Source: Verrucomicrobiales bacterium
GTDB lineage: Bacteria > Verrucomicrobiota > Verrucomicrobiia > Verrucomicrobiales > DEV007
Direction: 5' to 3'
Assembly (NCBI GenBank): GCA_029213005.1
Contig: JARGPI010000027.1
Span: 33,236 to 97,235 of the forward strand
Length of the DNA: 64,000 nt
Shown: positions 18,088 through 27,640 of the stretch, piece after piece
Position numbering within the stretch: position 1 is the stretch's first letter
Layout of the letters: every line of letters begins with the position of its first letter
The notes under the pieces: model-generated
The model's input: the letters and a program-made list of their open reading frames with translations, nothing else
Told to the model about the DNA's origin: nothing
The model's database searches: none
Made by a program: the position numbers and the translations under genes

Positions 18088-21000
18088 ATGCAGGAGCACT
18101 TCACAGAGTACGGTCGGGGATTGTACAGGGTACAGTCTAAAAGTGTACAGGGTACAATTTCATTTTTCGCTCGCTGGGCCCTCGTTGCCGTATTTTTAGT
18201 TCAGGCCGTCGCCATTTCCGCGGAAGAACCGAAGCCAGTTGTTGAATTTACCTTTGAAGATTCAAAAATCGAAGGTCCGACCTCGCCCAACTATCCCGAT
18301 TTCCCCGAAACGAACTTCGCCGGATCATTTGGCAAGAAAGAAGAGATCATTACGATCGAAAGTTCGGAGGATGTTCAGTTTACCGTCGGCGATTCCATTA
18401 CGATGGAGGCCTGGATCAATGTCCGCTCGCTGGGTGAAGGCCAAATGCCCTACCTGATCGGAAAAGGGCGTCACGGGAACGGTATCGATCAGAACTATGC
18501 GATGCGGCTTAAAGCCGACGAAGGTGGCGTCCGGCTCGGGTTTCTTTTCTCCAGCGAAGCTCCGGAAAATGATTCCGCCGGAAACCGGCCTCGCGACTGG
18601 CATCGCTGGTGGAGTAGTAAAACGCTGCCTTCAGGTGCCTGGCATCATGTCGCTATCGTCTACACATTTGGAAAAGGGGACAGTCTCCGTGCCTACATCG
18701 ACGGGCGACCCACTGGCGGTAACTGGGATATGGGCGGGAAAACCAACCGTCCTCCTGTGTCGGATGAGTCCGATCTCGTTATTGGAACCGGGTTCTCCCG
18801 GGGTGGTGGTCAGACTTTTAACGGGAAAATGGATAATATCCGGATCTACCGCGATGCGCTTTCGGATGAAGTATTGAAAAAGCGTTTCTACCACATCCCG
18901 CCACCACCGCAAATCACCCGCAAAATGCTGACTCCGGGCGAAGTGCTGGTTCAAATCAGTGAAGAAGGTGGGGAGGACAGTAATAGTTGGCCCGAGGAGC
19001 CGATTGTGACCGAATCCTATAGCGCAACGGCTTTCGGGTTCTCCGACTGGCCTCAGAAATATATATCAACCGGAGTCCGGGCAGACCGGATAAATCCTGC
19101 TCATTTCCGGGCGGCAGCGTTAGTTGATATTCCGGCGGGTAAACATCGTTTGCTACTCCGGGGACGCGGGGCGTCACGATTGTATATCGACGGCAAAAAG
19201 CTTCTCGAAACTCCTTTTCCGAAAGCCGATACCGGCGGTCACGGATACCTCAAATGGCAGGAGGAGTATCTCGACCTCGGTCCTGATTTCCGTTTTGCTC
19301 CTCCGGGCAACCGCGAGAAATGGGTCGAGTTTGAAAGTAAAGGCGGCGAGCATTTTGTGATTCTGGAATCGATCATCGGTGGTGGCGCCGGTCGCAGCAA
19401 GCGACGTCCCGAATTTGGCGAAACGGTTGCTGCAATCTCACTGGAGGGCAACGAGTCCTGGCAACTGATGACTCCTCAATCCCGGGCAATTCCCTATACC
19501 GATGAAGGCTGGGCGGAATACGAAGCTCAGCAAAATGATTGGATCGCCGGGGAGAACGCCCGTCGCCGTGCCGAAAAGCGTGCCGAGCATTCGGAATACT
19601 GGTCAATGCGCCGGAAAGCGGCGGCTGACTGGGTTGCCTCCGCAGAAAAAGTAGCGGTCCCGCCACTTCCGGAAGGTCTGCCTGCCCATAACGAGATCGA
19701 TCACTTTATTGGTTCCAAAATCGCCAAAGTCGCGTCGGATTCCAAGCCATCGGTAGCGGACGGAGTTGACTATTTCCGCGAAGTTCAGCCACTACTCGAA
19801 AAGAAATGTTATGACTGTCACAAGGGTAGCAAAATCAAAGGTGGACTCCGTCTTGATACTTTGGCTGCTGCACTCAAAGGTGGAAAAGGCGATGGTCCCG
19901 CAATCACCCCCGGTGATACCGAAAACAGCTCGATCCTGTGGCGGATTCATCACGATGCGGGCGACGATATCATGCCGCCGAAAGGTGACCCGCTTTCCGC
20001 AGAGGAAATCGCGCTTTTGGAGCGCTGGGTGAAAGAGGGCGCTTCGTGGCCTGAGTTCAATGTACCCAGCTTCGAGCCAACCCCGCTTTCCGACGATCTG
20101 GTATTTCTACGTCGACTCGCTATTGATACCGTTGGAGTGCCGCCTACCGAAAAGGAAATAGCCAGTTTCCTCGCCGAACCTGAAGATAAACGCCGTGATA
20201 ATGCGATCGATCGCTATCTTGCAGATCCACGCTGGGCTGATAACTGGATGGGTTACTGGCAGGATGTGTTGGCGGAAAATCCTAATATCATTAACCCTAC
20301 CTTGAATAACACCGGCCCCTTCCGCTGGTGGATTCACGAATCGCTTCTCGATAACAAACCGCTCGATCTATTTGTTACCGAGCTGATCCGGATGGAAGGT
20401 AGTGAGCGCTTCGGTGGCCCCCGTGGATTCGGCACCGCATCCAATAACGATGTGCCGATGGCAGCGAAAGGAATCATTATCAGTTCGGCCTTCCTCGGAG
20501 TCGAGATGAAATGTGCCCGCTGTCACGATGCCCCCGGCCATGACTGGATGCAGAAAGATCTCTTTCAGCTCGCCGCCATGTTGGGTGAAAAGCCGATCAA
20601 GTTACCTTTGTCGAGTAGCGTGCCAATGGGCAAACTACAGGAAGGTGGGCGCAAACCTCTCATTCAGGTAACGCTCAAGCCCGGAACGTCCATCGCTCCG
20701 GAGTGGCCTTTCGAGCAATTTGTGGAATCAAAAGACGCGCTTTCACTGGTAGGGGAAAACAGCGGGCACCGTGATCAGCTCGCCGCTCTGATTACCGCTC
20801 CCGGTAACGAACGTTTCGCCCAGGTTATGGCAAACCGGATCTGGCAGCGTCTCATGGGACGAGGACTGGTTGACTCCGTTCACGATTGGGAGCGCGGCAA
20901 CACTTCTCACCCGCAGTTGCTCAAATGGCTGGGGCGTCAGTTGGTGGCTAATCAATACGATTTCAAAGAAGTTGCCCGGTTGATTTTCAGTTCGCATGCC

Positions 21001-21792
21001 TACCAGCGGGCTACCGATCCCAACCTGCAGAAGCCAAGCCCTCTCTATATCGCACCGGCGCCGCGTCGTCTGATGGCCGAACAGATTATTGATTCGCTCT
21101 TCAGTGCGACCGGAAAACCCTTTAAAGTAGAGGAAGTCAGTCTCGATATCGATAGTGTCCGGACCTATAACAACTCAATTTCACTGGGTAAACCGCGCCG
21201 GGCCTGGATGCTCGCTTCGACCTCCAACGAGCGGGATCGCCCCAGCCTTTCGCTGCCCCGGATTCAGGCCGTTGCCGCTATTATGGAAAGCTTTGGATGG
21301 CGCGGGGCCCGACAGGACCCCATCAGCATTCGCGATACCGATGAAAATGTTCTTCAGCCGGCGATCATCGCCAATGGCACGATGGGCGTTTGGTTGACTC
21401 GACTCAGTGACGATCATGGGCTTACTGAATTCGTGATGGAAGATCAGTCGGTAGAGGAACTGGTGGATCGTCTCTACCTACGTCTCCTCACCCGCAAACC
21501 ATCACAATCCGAGCGCGATCGCTATATTGCCTACTTGAAGGAAGGTTATGAAAATCGCATCATTCCCAAAGCGGACCGCGTCGTCGAGAAGGTCGGGAAG
21601 CGGAAACCTGAACTTTTTGTCAGTTGGTCCAACCATCTTGACGGGCCTGCCAATACCCTGGCCCAGGAGAAAGAAAAAAAATCACGGGCTGGAGCTCCGC
21701 CCACCAACGCTTTGCGTGACGACTGGCGCCTCAGGATGGAAGATGTCCTCTGGGCGATGTTAAACGCACCCGAGTGGATCTACACCCCTTAA
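18088..21792 (+). CDS. Secreted LamG-PSCyt1-DUF1549-DUF1553 protein (1234 aa)
   Basis: The largest of the three PSCyt1/DUF1553 proteins. After an unusual N-terminus come a signal-peptide core (WALVAVFLVQAVAISA) and a LamG/concanavalin-like domain (about 35-270; SITMEAWINV, WHHVAIVYTF, GKMDNIRIYRDAL). A beta-rich spacer follows, then a cytochrome-like domain (CYDCHKGSKIKGGLRL), DUF1549 (CARCHDAPGHDW) and DUF1553 (VMANRIWQRLMGRG). LamG suggests glycan binding. The first 23 codons read through a pair of TGTACAGGGTACA repeats, so the signal peptide carries a repeat-encoded n-region; no ATG or GTG lies between the repeat and the hydrophobic core. The partner DUF1501 gene follows 22 bases on. Confidence 0.88.
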   Translation: MQEHFTEYGRGLYRVQSKSVQGTISFFARWALVAVFLVQAVAISAEEPKPVVEFTFEDSKIEGPTSPNYPDFPETNFAGSFGKKEEIITIESSEDVQFTVGDSITMEAWINVRSLGEGQMPYLIGKGRHGNGIDQNYAMRLKADEGGVRLGFLFSSEAPENDSAGNRPRDWHRWWSSKTLPSGAWHHVAIVYTFGKGDSLRAYIDGRPTGGNWDMGGKTNRPPVSDESDLVIGTGFSRGGGQTFNGKMDNIRIYRDALSDEVLKKRFYHIPPPPQITRKMLTPGEVLVQISEEGGEDSNSWPEEPIVTESYSATAFGFSDWPQKYISTGVRADRINPAHFRAAALVDIPAGKHRLLLRGRGASRLYIDGKKLLETPFPKADTGGHGYLKWQEEYLDLGPDFRFAPPGNREKWVEFESKGGEHFVILESIIGGGAGRSKRRPEFGETVAAISLEGNESWQLMTPQSRAIPYTDEGWAEYEAQQNDWIAGENARRRAEKRAEHSEYWSMRRKAAADWVASAEKVAVPPLPEGLPAHNEIDHFIGSKIAKVASDSKPSVADGVDYFREVQPLLEKKCYDCHKGSKIKGGLRLDTLAAALKGGKGDGPAITPGDTENSSILWRIHHDAGDDIMPPKGDPLSAEEIALLERWVKEGASWPEFNVPSFEPTPLSDDLVFLRRLAIDTVGVPPTEKEIASFLAEPEDKRRDNAIDRYLADPRWADNWMGYWQDVLAENPNIINPTLNNTGPFRWWIHESLLDNKPLDLFVTELIRMEGSERFGGPRGFGTASNNDVPMAAKGIIISSAFLGVEMKCARCHDAPGHDWMQKDLFQLAAMLGEKPIKLPLSSSVPMGKLQEGGRKPLIQVTLKPGTSIAPEWPFEQFVESKDALSLVGENSGHRDQLAALITAPGNERFAQVMANRIWQRLMGRGLVDSVHDWERGNTSHPQLLKWLGRQLVANQYDFKEVARLIFSSHAYQRATDPNLQKPSPLYIAPAPRRLMAEQIIDSLFSATGKPFKVEEVSLDIDSVRTYNNSISLGKPRRAWMLASTSNERDRPSLSLPRIQAVAAIMESFGWRGARQDPISIRDTDENVLQPAIIANGTMGVWLTRLSDDHGLTEFVMEDQSVEELVDRLYLRLLTRKPSQSERDRYIAYLKEGYENRIIPKADRVVEKVGKRKPELFVSWSNHLDGPANTLAQEKEKKSRAGAPPTNALRDDWRLRMEDVLWAMLNAPEWIYTP
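18122..18156. repeat. Paired TGTACAGGGTACA palindrome, site 1
   Basis: Two perfect copies of the 13-bp imperfect palindrome TGTACAGGGTACA (18122-18134 and 18144-18156), separated by GTCTAAAAG, giving a 22-bp centre-to-centre period. It lies inside the 5' end of the LamG-DUF1553 reading frame. Confidence 0.9.
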
Positions 21793-21814
21793 CCGATATA
21801 CCGAAACAACTACG

Positions 21815-23089
21815 ATGAATTCACGCCGAAACTTCTTAAAAAACTCCGCGCTTCTCGCCGGCGGAGCCGCCGCCTCTCCAATTCTTGCCTCGTCAGGAGC
21901 CTTTCCAAAAGGAAAAGCGGAACACTGTATCTTTATCTGGCTGGGCGGGGGAATGGCCCAGATCGATACCTTTGATCCCAAGCGAAAAGGGGACTCCAAA
22001 GCGAACCCGAAAAAAGCCGGGTCGGAATATGAAAAGATCGATACCTGCGTGCCCGGGGTTCAATTCTGCGAACATCTACCTCAACTGGGGCAACTGGCTG
22101 ATCGCCTCACCGCAGTTCGAACCGTCAATCACGATGCGATCGACGAACATGCCTTTGCAACTAATCTGGTTCACACCGGCCGCAAAACGACCGGCAGCGT
22201 GACCTACCCATCGATTGGGTCAATTGTTGCCGCTCAGCTTGGCGCTGTGAATCCGGATGTGCCTGCCTATATGTTAATGGGCTACCCCAATGTCAGTCGC
22301 GGACCGGGGTTTCTCGGGGCGAAAGGAAATTTTGTCTACCTGACCGATACCAAAAACGGACCTGCTGGATTTACCCGTCCGGCAGATGTGACTTCGGACC
22401 GGGCTTCACGCCGTAAGGCTTTGCTCGATCCTCTGATGGACCGGATCCCTGAAGATTCTGTTGTCGGTCGATACCGGAACGCCCAGGAGGAAGCGTTGCG
22501 TCTTGCCGGACCGGACTTCATGCGGCATTTCGATCTCGATGACGAATCGGCCGATCTTCGCAATGAATATGGCGGTGAATTCGGTCAGCGCTGTCTGTTG
22601 GCGCGTCGCTTGGTTCAGAGTGGGGTTCGCTTTATCGAAGTCAGTCACAACCTGAACTTTATGAACGGAACCGGTTGGGATACCCACAACGAAGGGCAGG
22701 CCAATCAGCACCTTTTGATTCAGGAACTCGACGTCGCTATGTCGGCTCTGATTCGTGATTTGGAGAGCAAAGGGATCCTTGATAAAACGCTCATCGCGAT
22801 CGGTACTGAGTTCGGTCGTCCCGCCGGATTTGACGGACGGGGAGGTCGCGGGCACCAGGGCAGCTGTTTCAGTCTGGTTCTTGCCGGGGGCGGGCTCAAG
22901 CACTGTGGCGCCTACGGAGTTACCGACGATCTGAGTAAGAAAATCGTCGAAAATCCGGTTCCGCTCGCCGATTACCACGCAACTATCCACGCGGCACTCG
23001 GCATCGATCCCTCCCACGAAATGACCGACGGTTCCCGTCCTGTCCCGATTACCGACGGCGGAAAGCCGATTGCGGGACTATTCGGTTAG
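21815..23089 (+). CDS. Tat-exported DUF1501 protein
   Basis: A 424-residue DUF1501 protein with a twin-arginine signal (SRRNFLKNSALLAGG). Family blocks seen: HCIFIWLGGGMAQIDTFDPK, GEFGQRCLLARRLVQSGVRFIE, and GTEFGRPAGFDGRGGRGHQG. It is shorter and diverged from the other two copies in the window, which are more alike. It follows the LamG-DUF1553 gene by 22 bases as its presumed partner. A 9-bp stem hairpin with a GTAA loop lies 48 bases after its stop and may mark the end of the unit. Confidence 0.9.
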   Translation: MNSRRNFLKNSALLAGGAAASPILASSGAFPKGKAEHCIFIWLGGGMAQIDTFDPKRKGDSKANPKKAGSEYEKIDTCVPGVQFCEHLPQLGQLADRLTAVRTVNHDAIDEHAFATNLVHTGRKTTGSVTYPSIGSIVAAQLGAVNPDVPAYMLMGYPNVSRGPGFLGAKGNFVYLTDTKNGPAGFTRPADVTSDRASRRKALLDPLMDRIPEDSVVGRYRNAQEEALRLAGPDFMRHFDLDDESADLRNEYGGEFGQRCLLARRLVQSGVRFIEVSHNLNFMNGTGWDTHNEGQANQHLLIQELDVAMSALIRDLESKGILDKTLIAIGTEFGRPAGFDGRGGRGHQGSCFSLVLAGGGLKHCGAYGVTDDLSKKIVENPVPLADYHATIHAALGIDPSHEMTDGSRPVPITDGGKPIAGLFG

Positions 23090-23136
23090 AGGGGATACAG
23101 AGACATAGTGGACCGGGCGCGGGCTTAACCAGTGTA

Positions 23137-23158
23137 GAGGGATCCGTAAGGATTCCTC
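23137..23158. repeat. Small extragenic hairpin
   Basis: GAGGGATCC pairs with GGATTCCTC (one G-T pair) around a GTAA loop, in the 250-base gap between two DUF1501/DUF1553 units. No T run follows, so it is not a standard terminator. The rest of this gap shows no gene. Confidence 0.55.
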
Positions 23159-23341
23159 CCGCCCTGTCCGCCAGTGGATTGGAGCCCCAATTGCTGTTCC
23201 GTTGATAATCAGCTTTCCCGGGGCATCGGGAACGCGAGGAGACACTTTGCTCCGACGAATTGACTCTCAACGCGCCACACGCGATAGCGGGAAGGCTTTT
23301 GAGGGGCGTAATTGGGAAAGTTGATTAGGTTTCTCGGTTGA

Positions 23342-25633
23342 ATGAACCGCCTTTTCTCCATTCTTTTGCTTATTATGTTGCTGCCGATGGCGTCGGCATG
23401 GGCTGATAAGCAGATTCCGGCGGATCAGTTGAAGTTTTTCGAGACGAAAATTCGACCGACTTTGGCGAAAAATTGCTACGAGTGCCATTCGATCGGAGCC
23501 AAAAAGCTGGGGGCCAAATTGCTGGTCGATTCAGCTCTGGGGATGCAGAAGGGTGGTGAATCGGGCTCGCCTGTGGTCGCCGGGGCTCCGTCGCAGAGTC
23601 TTCTGATTCATGCGCTGAAATGGGAAAACGATCTGGAAATGCCGCCCGATGAGCCGCTCCCGGAAGCGGTGATTGCGGATTTTGAAAAGTGGATCGCGAT
23701 GGGGGCTCCTTTTCCCAAGTCAGCTCAGCAGGAGCCGCTCCCGGAAGGGGAGGAAAAGACTTATAATGAGGAAGATTTGTGGTCTTTCCAACCGGTGAAA
23801 GAACCTGCGCTTCCGAAGGTGAAAACGGGGTGGCCGCAGACGGATATCGATTACTTTGTCGCCGGGAAATGGGCGGAGCAAAATCTGTCACCGGGTCCGG
23901 ACGCCTCGCCGAGAACACTGATCCGGCGTCTTTATGTCGATTTGATCGGGCTTCCCGCGACTCTGGAAGAGATCGCGGCCTTCGAAGCGGAGGCGGAGGT
24001 TGATTTTGATGCGGCACTCACCCGGGCGGTCGAGAAGTTGCTGCAATCACCTCACTATGGAGAGAGGTGGGGGCGGCACTGGCTGGATGTGGCGAGATTC
24101 GCGGAGTCGAACGGTAACGATGGGTTGAGCCGAAATGCGTCCTTTCCCAATGCGTGGCGCTATCGGGACTACGTCATCGATGCCCTGAACCGGGATGTGC
24201 CCTACGACGAATTTTTAACGGAGCAGATTGCCGGGGATCTTCTGGAAGCGGAGTCGGATCTTGATCGGGATCGGAAACTGGTGGCTACCGGCTTTCTCGC
24301 GATTGGTTCGAAGCCGGCGAAGGCGATGAATAACAATTTTGTGATGGATGTGGTGGCGGATCAAATTGAGGTCATCACCAGTGGGGTGATCGGTTTGAGC
24401 GTGGCCTGCGCTCGCTGTCATGATCACAAGTTCGATCCGGTGCCGATGCGGGATTACTACGCTTTAGCCGGGATTTTTACGAGCACCGAAACCCTGTGGG
24501 GAATTGCGGCGAATGAAAAACTGACCGCTCATCCCACGCAACTACATGTTTTGAAAACTCCGCCGGCGGTTCCCGCTCCACCGGAAGCGTTGAAGCTGAT
24601 GGAGGAGACCGAAAAGTTGGAGATGCGGAATTATCCGCGACCTAAAAAGGAATTTACCTATCCACCGGGAACGCCATTGGCGATGGGGGTGCGGGACCGG
24701 ACGAAAATAGAGGATTGTAAGCTGAATTTAAAAGGCGATGCCAAAAAACTGGGCGCTCCGGTGCCGCGCGGTTTCCTCTCGGTTTACGAGGACGAAGTAT
24801 TGTCGCAGATCAAGATCGATGCGACATCGAGTGGGCGCCTTGAGTTAGCGAAATGGTTGACCTCGGAGTATCATCCGCAAACGGCGCGAGTTATGGTCAA
24901 CCGGATCTGGCTTCACCTGTTTGGAAAAGCCCTGGTGGGCACGCCGGATGATTTCGGAGTCTATGGTGAGAAACCGACTCATCCGGAGTTGCTGGATTAT
25001 TTGGCCTATCGTTTTTCGCGGGAGCATAACTGGTCAATCAAATCGATGATCCGGGAGATTGTTCTGTCGCGAACCTATCGGCTCGATAGCGGGATCAATG
25101 CGGATGATCCGGAAAATACCTGGATTTCCCGGCATCAGAGACGTCGACTCGATGCCGAATCCCTTCGCGATGCGATGTTGTCAGTTAGTGGAAATCTCAA
25201 CCCCGAGCCGGCGGATGGTTCGCCGATTCGTCATCTCGAATTGCTGGTTAACCGGGCGCCGGATCTTCATCAGCCAAGTGATCACCGGAGTGTCTATCTT
25301 TGTTACATGCGGAATTCCCCTCCGCGCGAGTTGGTTGCCTTCGATTTGCCCGATGCGGTTAAGCCCGTGGGGAAACGCGATGAAACGATGCTGCCGACTC
25401 AGAGTTTGTTCCTCTTGAACAGTCCGTTTGTTATCGCTCAGGCGGAGCGCCTCGCGGCGGAATCCGGCGGGGACCCTGCGAAACTGTGGGAGAAAATTTT
25501 GGTTCGGGAAGCGACTGCGACTGAACTGGCCAGTGCAAATTATCTACTGGAAACTATAGAAGACAAATCAAAGGCAATGTCGGCTCTTGCCCAGGCTCTT
25601 TTCGCTACTAATGAATTCCGATATATCGACTAG
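23342..25633 (+). CDS. Secreted PSCyt1-DUF1549-DUF1553 protein (763 aa)
   Basis: Sec signal peptide (MNRLFSILLLIMLLPMASAWA), cytochrome-like domain with CYECHS (CxxCH), then DUF1549 (YGERWGRHWLDVARFAESNG, CARCHDHKFDP) and DUF1553 (RVMVNRIWLHLFGKAL; LPTQSLFLLNSPFV). It is the most compact of the three paralogs, without LamG or jelly-roll insert. It is followed 14 bases later by its DUF1501 partner. Likely an exported protein of the same unknown pathway as the neighbouring pairs. Confidence 0.92.
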   Translation: MNRLFSILLLIMLLPMASAWADKQIPADQLKFFETKIRPTLAKNCYECHSIGAKKLGAKLLVDSALGMQKGGESGSPVVAGAPSQSLLIHALKWENDLEMPPDEPLPEAVIADFEKWIAMGAPFPKSAQQEPLPEGEEKTYNEEDLWSFQPVKEPALPKVKTGWPQTDIDYFVAGKWAEQNLSPGPDASPRTLIRRLYVDLIGLPATLEEIAAFEAEAEVDFDAALTRAVEKLLQSPHYGERWGRHWLDVARFAESNGNDGLSRNASFPNAWRYRDYVIDALNRDVPYDEFLTEQIAGDLLEAESDLDRDRKLVATGFLAIGSKPAKAMNNNFVMDVVADQIEVITSGVIGLSVACARCHDHKFDPVPMRDYYALAGIFTSTETLWGIAANEKLTAHPTQLHVLKTPPAVPAPPEALKLMEETEKLEMRNYPRPKKEFTYPPGTPLAMGVRDRTKIEDCKLNLKGDAKKLGAPVPRGFLSVYEDEVLSQIKIDATSSGRLELAKWLTSEYHPQTARVMVNRIWLHLFGKALVGTPDDFGVYGEKPTHPELLDYLAYRFSREHNWSIKSMIREIVLSRTYRLDSGINADDPENTWISRHQRRRLDAESLRDAMLSVSGNLNPEPADGSPIRHLELLVNRAPDLHQPSDHRSVYLCYMRNSPPRELVAFDLPDAVKPVGKRDETMLPTQSLFLLNSPFVIAQAERLAAESGGDPAKLWEKILVREATATELASANYLLETIEDKSKAMSALAQALFATNEFRYID

Positions 25634-25647
25634 TTGAAAGTTACCCG

Positions 25648-26991
25648 ATGATGACACCGATTTCCCGGAGACAAATGCTGAGTACCGCTTCCTGCGGTTT
25701 TGGTTCGATAGCCTTGTCAGGTCTAATAGGGCGTGGCGCGGCATTTGATGATATGTCGACGAAGGTCCCGCGTATTCCTGCGCGGGCTCAGCGGGTGATT
25801 TTTCTCTGTATGAGTGGTGGTCCCGCTCAGATGGATACCTTTGATCATAAGCCGCAAACGGGGAAAAAGCCTCATCCCGGATCGGTGTATAATTTTAATC
25901 ACTACGGCGAAAGTGGGCTGAAGATCTCAGAGCTTTTGCCCGAGACAGCGAAGCATGCGGATAAGCTGTGTGTCTTGAACGGGATGCATGCCGATACCGG
26001 AATCCACGCGCAGTCTTTCCTGCAATTACATACCGGCGACCGTCTCCGGGAGCGACCCAGTCTCGGGGCATGGGTCGGCTACGGTCTGGGAACGGAGAAT
26101 CAGAATTTGCCGGGTTTTATCAGTCTCAATTCGTCGCGTCCATCCTGCCACGGGTCGGCGTTTCTGCCCCCGGTTTATCAGGGGACCCCGATCGGGGTGA
26201 ACGGGGAATCGATGAGCACGGCGACGGTTCCAAATATCACGAGTGATCATCTTTCGATGAAGGCGAAGCGGACTCAGCTCGATTTTATCCAATCTCTGAA
26301 TCGGGAACACAAACTGCAGAGCGGCGATGATCCGAGGCTTGAGGGTGTGATCCAATCGATGGAGCTCGGTTTCCGGATGCAGACCACGGCCCCTGATTTG
26401 CTGGATATATCGACAGAGCCGCAATCGGTATTGGAAAGATACCGGGTAGGGAAACAGAAGTCGGTAGGGGCTTGTCGACAGACCGATTTTGGTCGGCAGT
26501 GTCTATTAGCGCGGCGCTTTTGTGAAGCTGGGGTTCGGTTTATCGAGGTGAATCATGGAAGCTGGGATCAGCACAAAAATCATCGCCGGGACCTCGAGGC
26601 AAATTGCGCCGCGACCGATGCACCGATCGCCGCTCTACTTCAGGATTTGGAAGAGCGCGGGCTTCTCGAATCGACTCTTGTGGTCTGGGGCGGGGAATTT
26701 GGACGTCCCGGGCTCACTCCGGGGAAAGACAAGGATCAAACGGGGCACAATTCGAATGGATTCACTTTCTGGCTTGCCGGAGCGGGTGTGAAGCCCGGTT
26801 TTACCTATGGGGCAACCGATCCGACGGGCTCCAGAGCGGTGGATGGGAAGATCCATTTCCGCGATCTTCACGCGACGGTTCTGCATCTTATGGGTCTTCC
26901 GCCGAATGAGCTTTCCTATCGTCATGCGGGGCGGGATCACCGTCTCACCGGTCCGGAGGGTGGACGAGTGGTGAAAGAGATTTTTGCCTAG
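25648..26991 (+). CDS. Tat-exported DUF1501 protein
   Basis: A 447-residue DUF1501 protein. Twin-arginine signal (SRRQMLSTASCGFGS), IFLCMSGGPAQMDTFDHK, FGRQCLLARRFCEAGVRFIE, WGGEFGRPGLTPG and HNSNGFTFWLAGAG are all typical. It closes the third DUF1553/DUF1501 pair of the cluster. The stop codon overlaps by four bases the end of the convergent acetyltransferase gene, leaving no room for a separate terminator. Confidence 0.92.
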   Translation: MMTPISRRQMLSTASCGFGSIALSGLIGRGAAFDDMSTKVPRIPARAQRVIFLCMSGGPAQMDTFDHKPQTGKKPHPGSVYNFNHYGESGLKISELLPETAKHADKLCVLNGMHADTGIHAQSFLQLHTGDRLRERPSLGAWVGYGLGTENQNLPGFISLNSSRPSCHGSAFLPPVYQGTPIGVNGESMSTATVPNITSDHLSMKAKRTQLDFIQSLNREHKLQSGDDPRLEGVIQSMELGFRMQTTAPDLLDISTEPQSVLERYRVGKQKSVGACRQTDFGRQCLLARRFCEAGVRFIEVNHGSWDQHKNHRRDLEANCAATDAPIAALLQDLEERGLLESTLVVWGGEFGRPGLTPGKDKDQTGHNSNGFTFWLAGAGVKPGFTYGATDPTGSRAVDGKIHFRDLHATVLHLMGLPPNELSYRHAGRDHRLTGPEGGRVVKEIFA

Positions 26992-27578
26992 TGGGTCTTG
27001 ATCCAGAAAGTGAGCTGGTGAGGGATCTCACCACTGCTGCCGACTTCTTTCCAGGGAAGTTCGCATCTCAGCGCGGTCGATTTTTGGTAGCCCATTCGCT
27101 CCCAAAATTGAGATAGGGGGCGATAGTTTGCGGGTCTTTCCGGATGATCTTCGGGCCGGTCCACTGCGCAGAAGGTAGTGTATTTGAAGTCCCCGCCCCG
27201 TGCAGCGTGATCTTCCCGAAAGCGGAAAAAAGCTTTGCCTGCGCCTTGTCCGCGAAACTCGGGAAGAATGATGGATTCACCGAAGTAAAAGATGTCTTTC
27301 ACATCGTAGCCGGCTCTTTCAAAAGGTTCGCGAAATTCGTTGATTTCATCTTCGAGCGGGAGGCAGGTTGTCGCCCCGACTATAGCACCCCGGTGTTTCA
27401 TGAGGACGACGAGACTCCTACTGCTTTTCGTATAGCGGGAGAGGTATTGGCTCTCATAATCGAGGTCGCCGTCATATAGATAAGGGTATTCTCTGAAAAT
27501 AGAGATTCGAAGATGGCTTAACTCCGGGATACAGGGCGTGATTTCCTCTCCGGAAACGGGTTCGTATCCGAAATTCAT
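26988..27578 (-). CDS. GNAT-family N-acetyltransferase
   Basis: A 196-residue GNAT protein. The acetyl-CoA-binding motif A is visible as SIILPEFRGQGAGKAFFRF (R/Q-x-x-G-x-G/A pattern), preceded by a beta strand with VVLMKHRGAIVGATTC. The substrate cannot be told. Its ATG lies only seven bases downstream of the second TGTACAGGGTACA repeat pair, so the repeat occupies the place of its ribosome binding site and 5' leader. Its 3' end overlaps the convergent DUF1501 gene. Confidence 0.85.
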   Translation of the reverse strand: MNFGYEPVSGEEITPCIPELSHLRISIFREYPYLYDGDLDYESQYLSRYTKSSRSLVVLMKHRGAIVGATTCLPLEDEINEFREPFERAGYDVKDIFYFGESIILPEFRGQGAGKAFFRFREDHAARGGDFKYTTFCAVDRPEDHPERPANYRPLSQFWERMGYQKSTALRCELPWKEVGSSGEIPHQLTFWIKTH

Positions 27579-27584
27579 CTCGAT

Positions 27585-27619
27585 TGTACAGGGTACAGTC
27601 TAAGAGTGTACAGGGTACA
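27585..27619. repeat. Paired TGTACAGGGTACA palindrome, site 2
   Basis: Two perfect TGTACAGGGTACA copies (27585-27597 and 27607-27619) with spacer GTCTAAGAG, identical in layout to the pair at 18122. It sits between the stop of the YeeE/YedE gene at 27641 and the ATG of the acetyltransferase at 27578. Confidence 0.9.
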
Positions 27620-27640
27620 GTTTGTAAATTTTTCAGTGGT

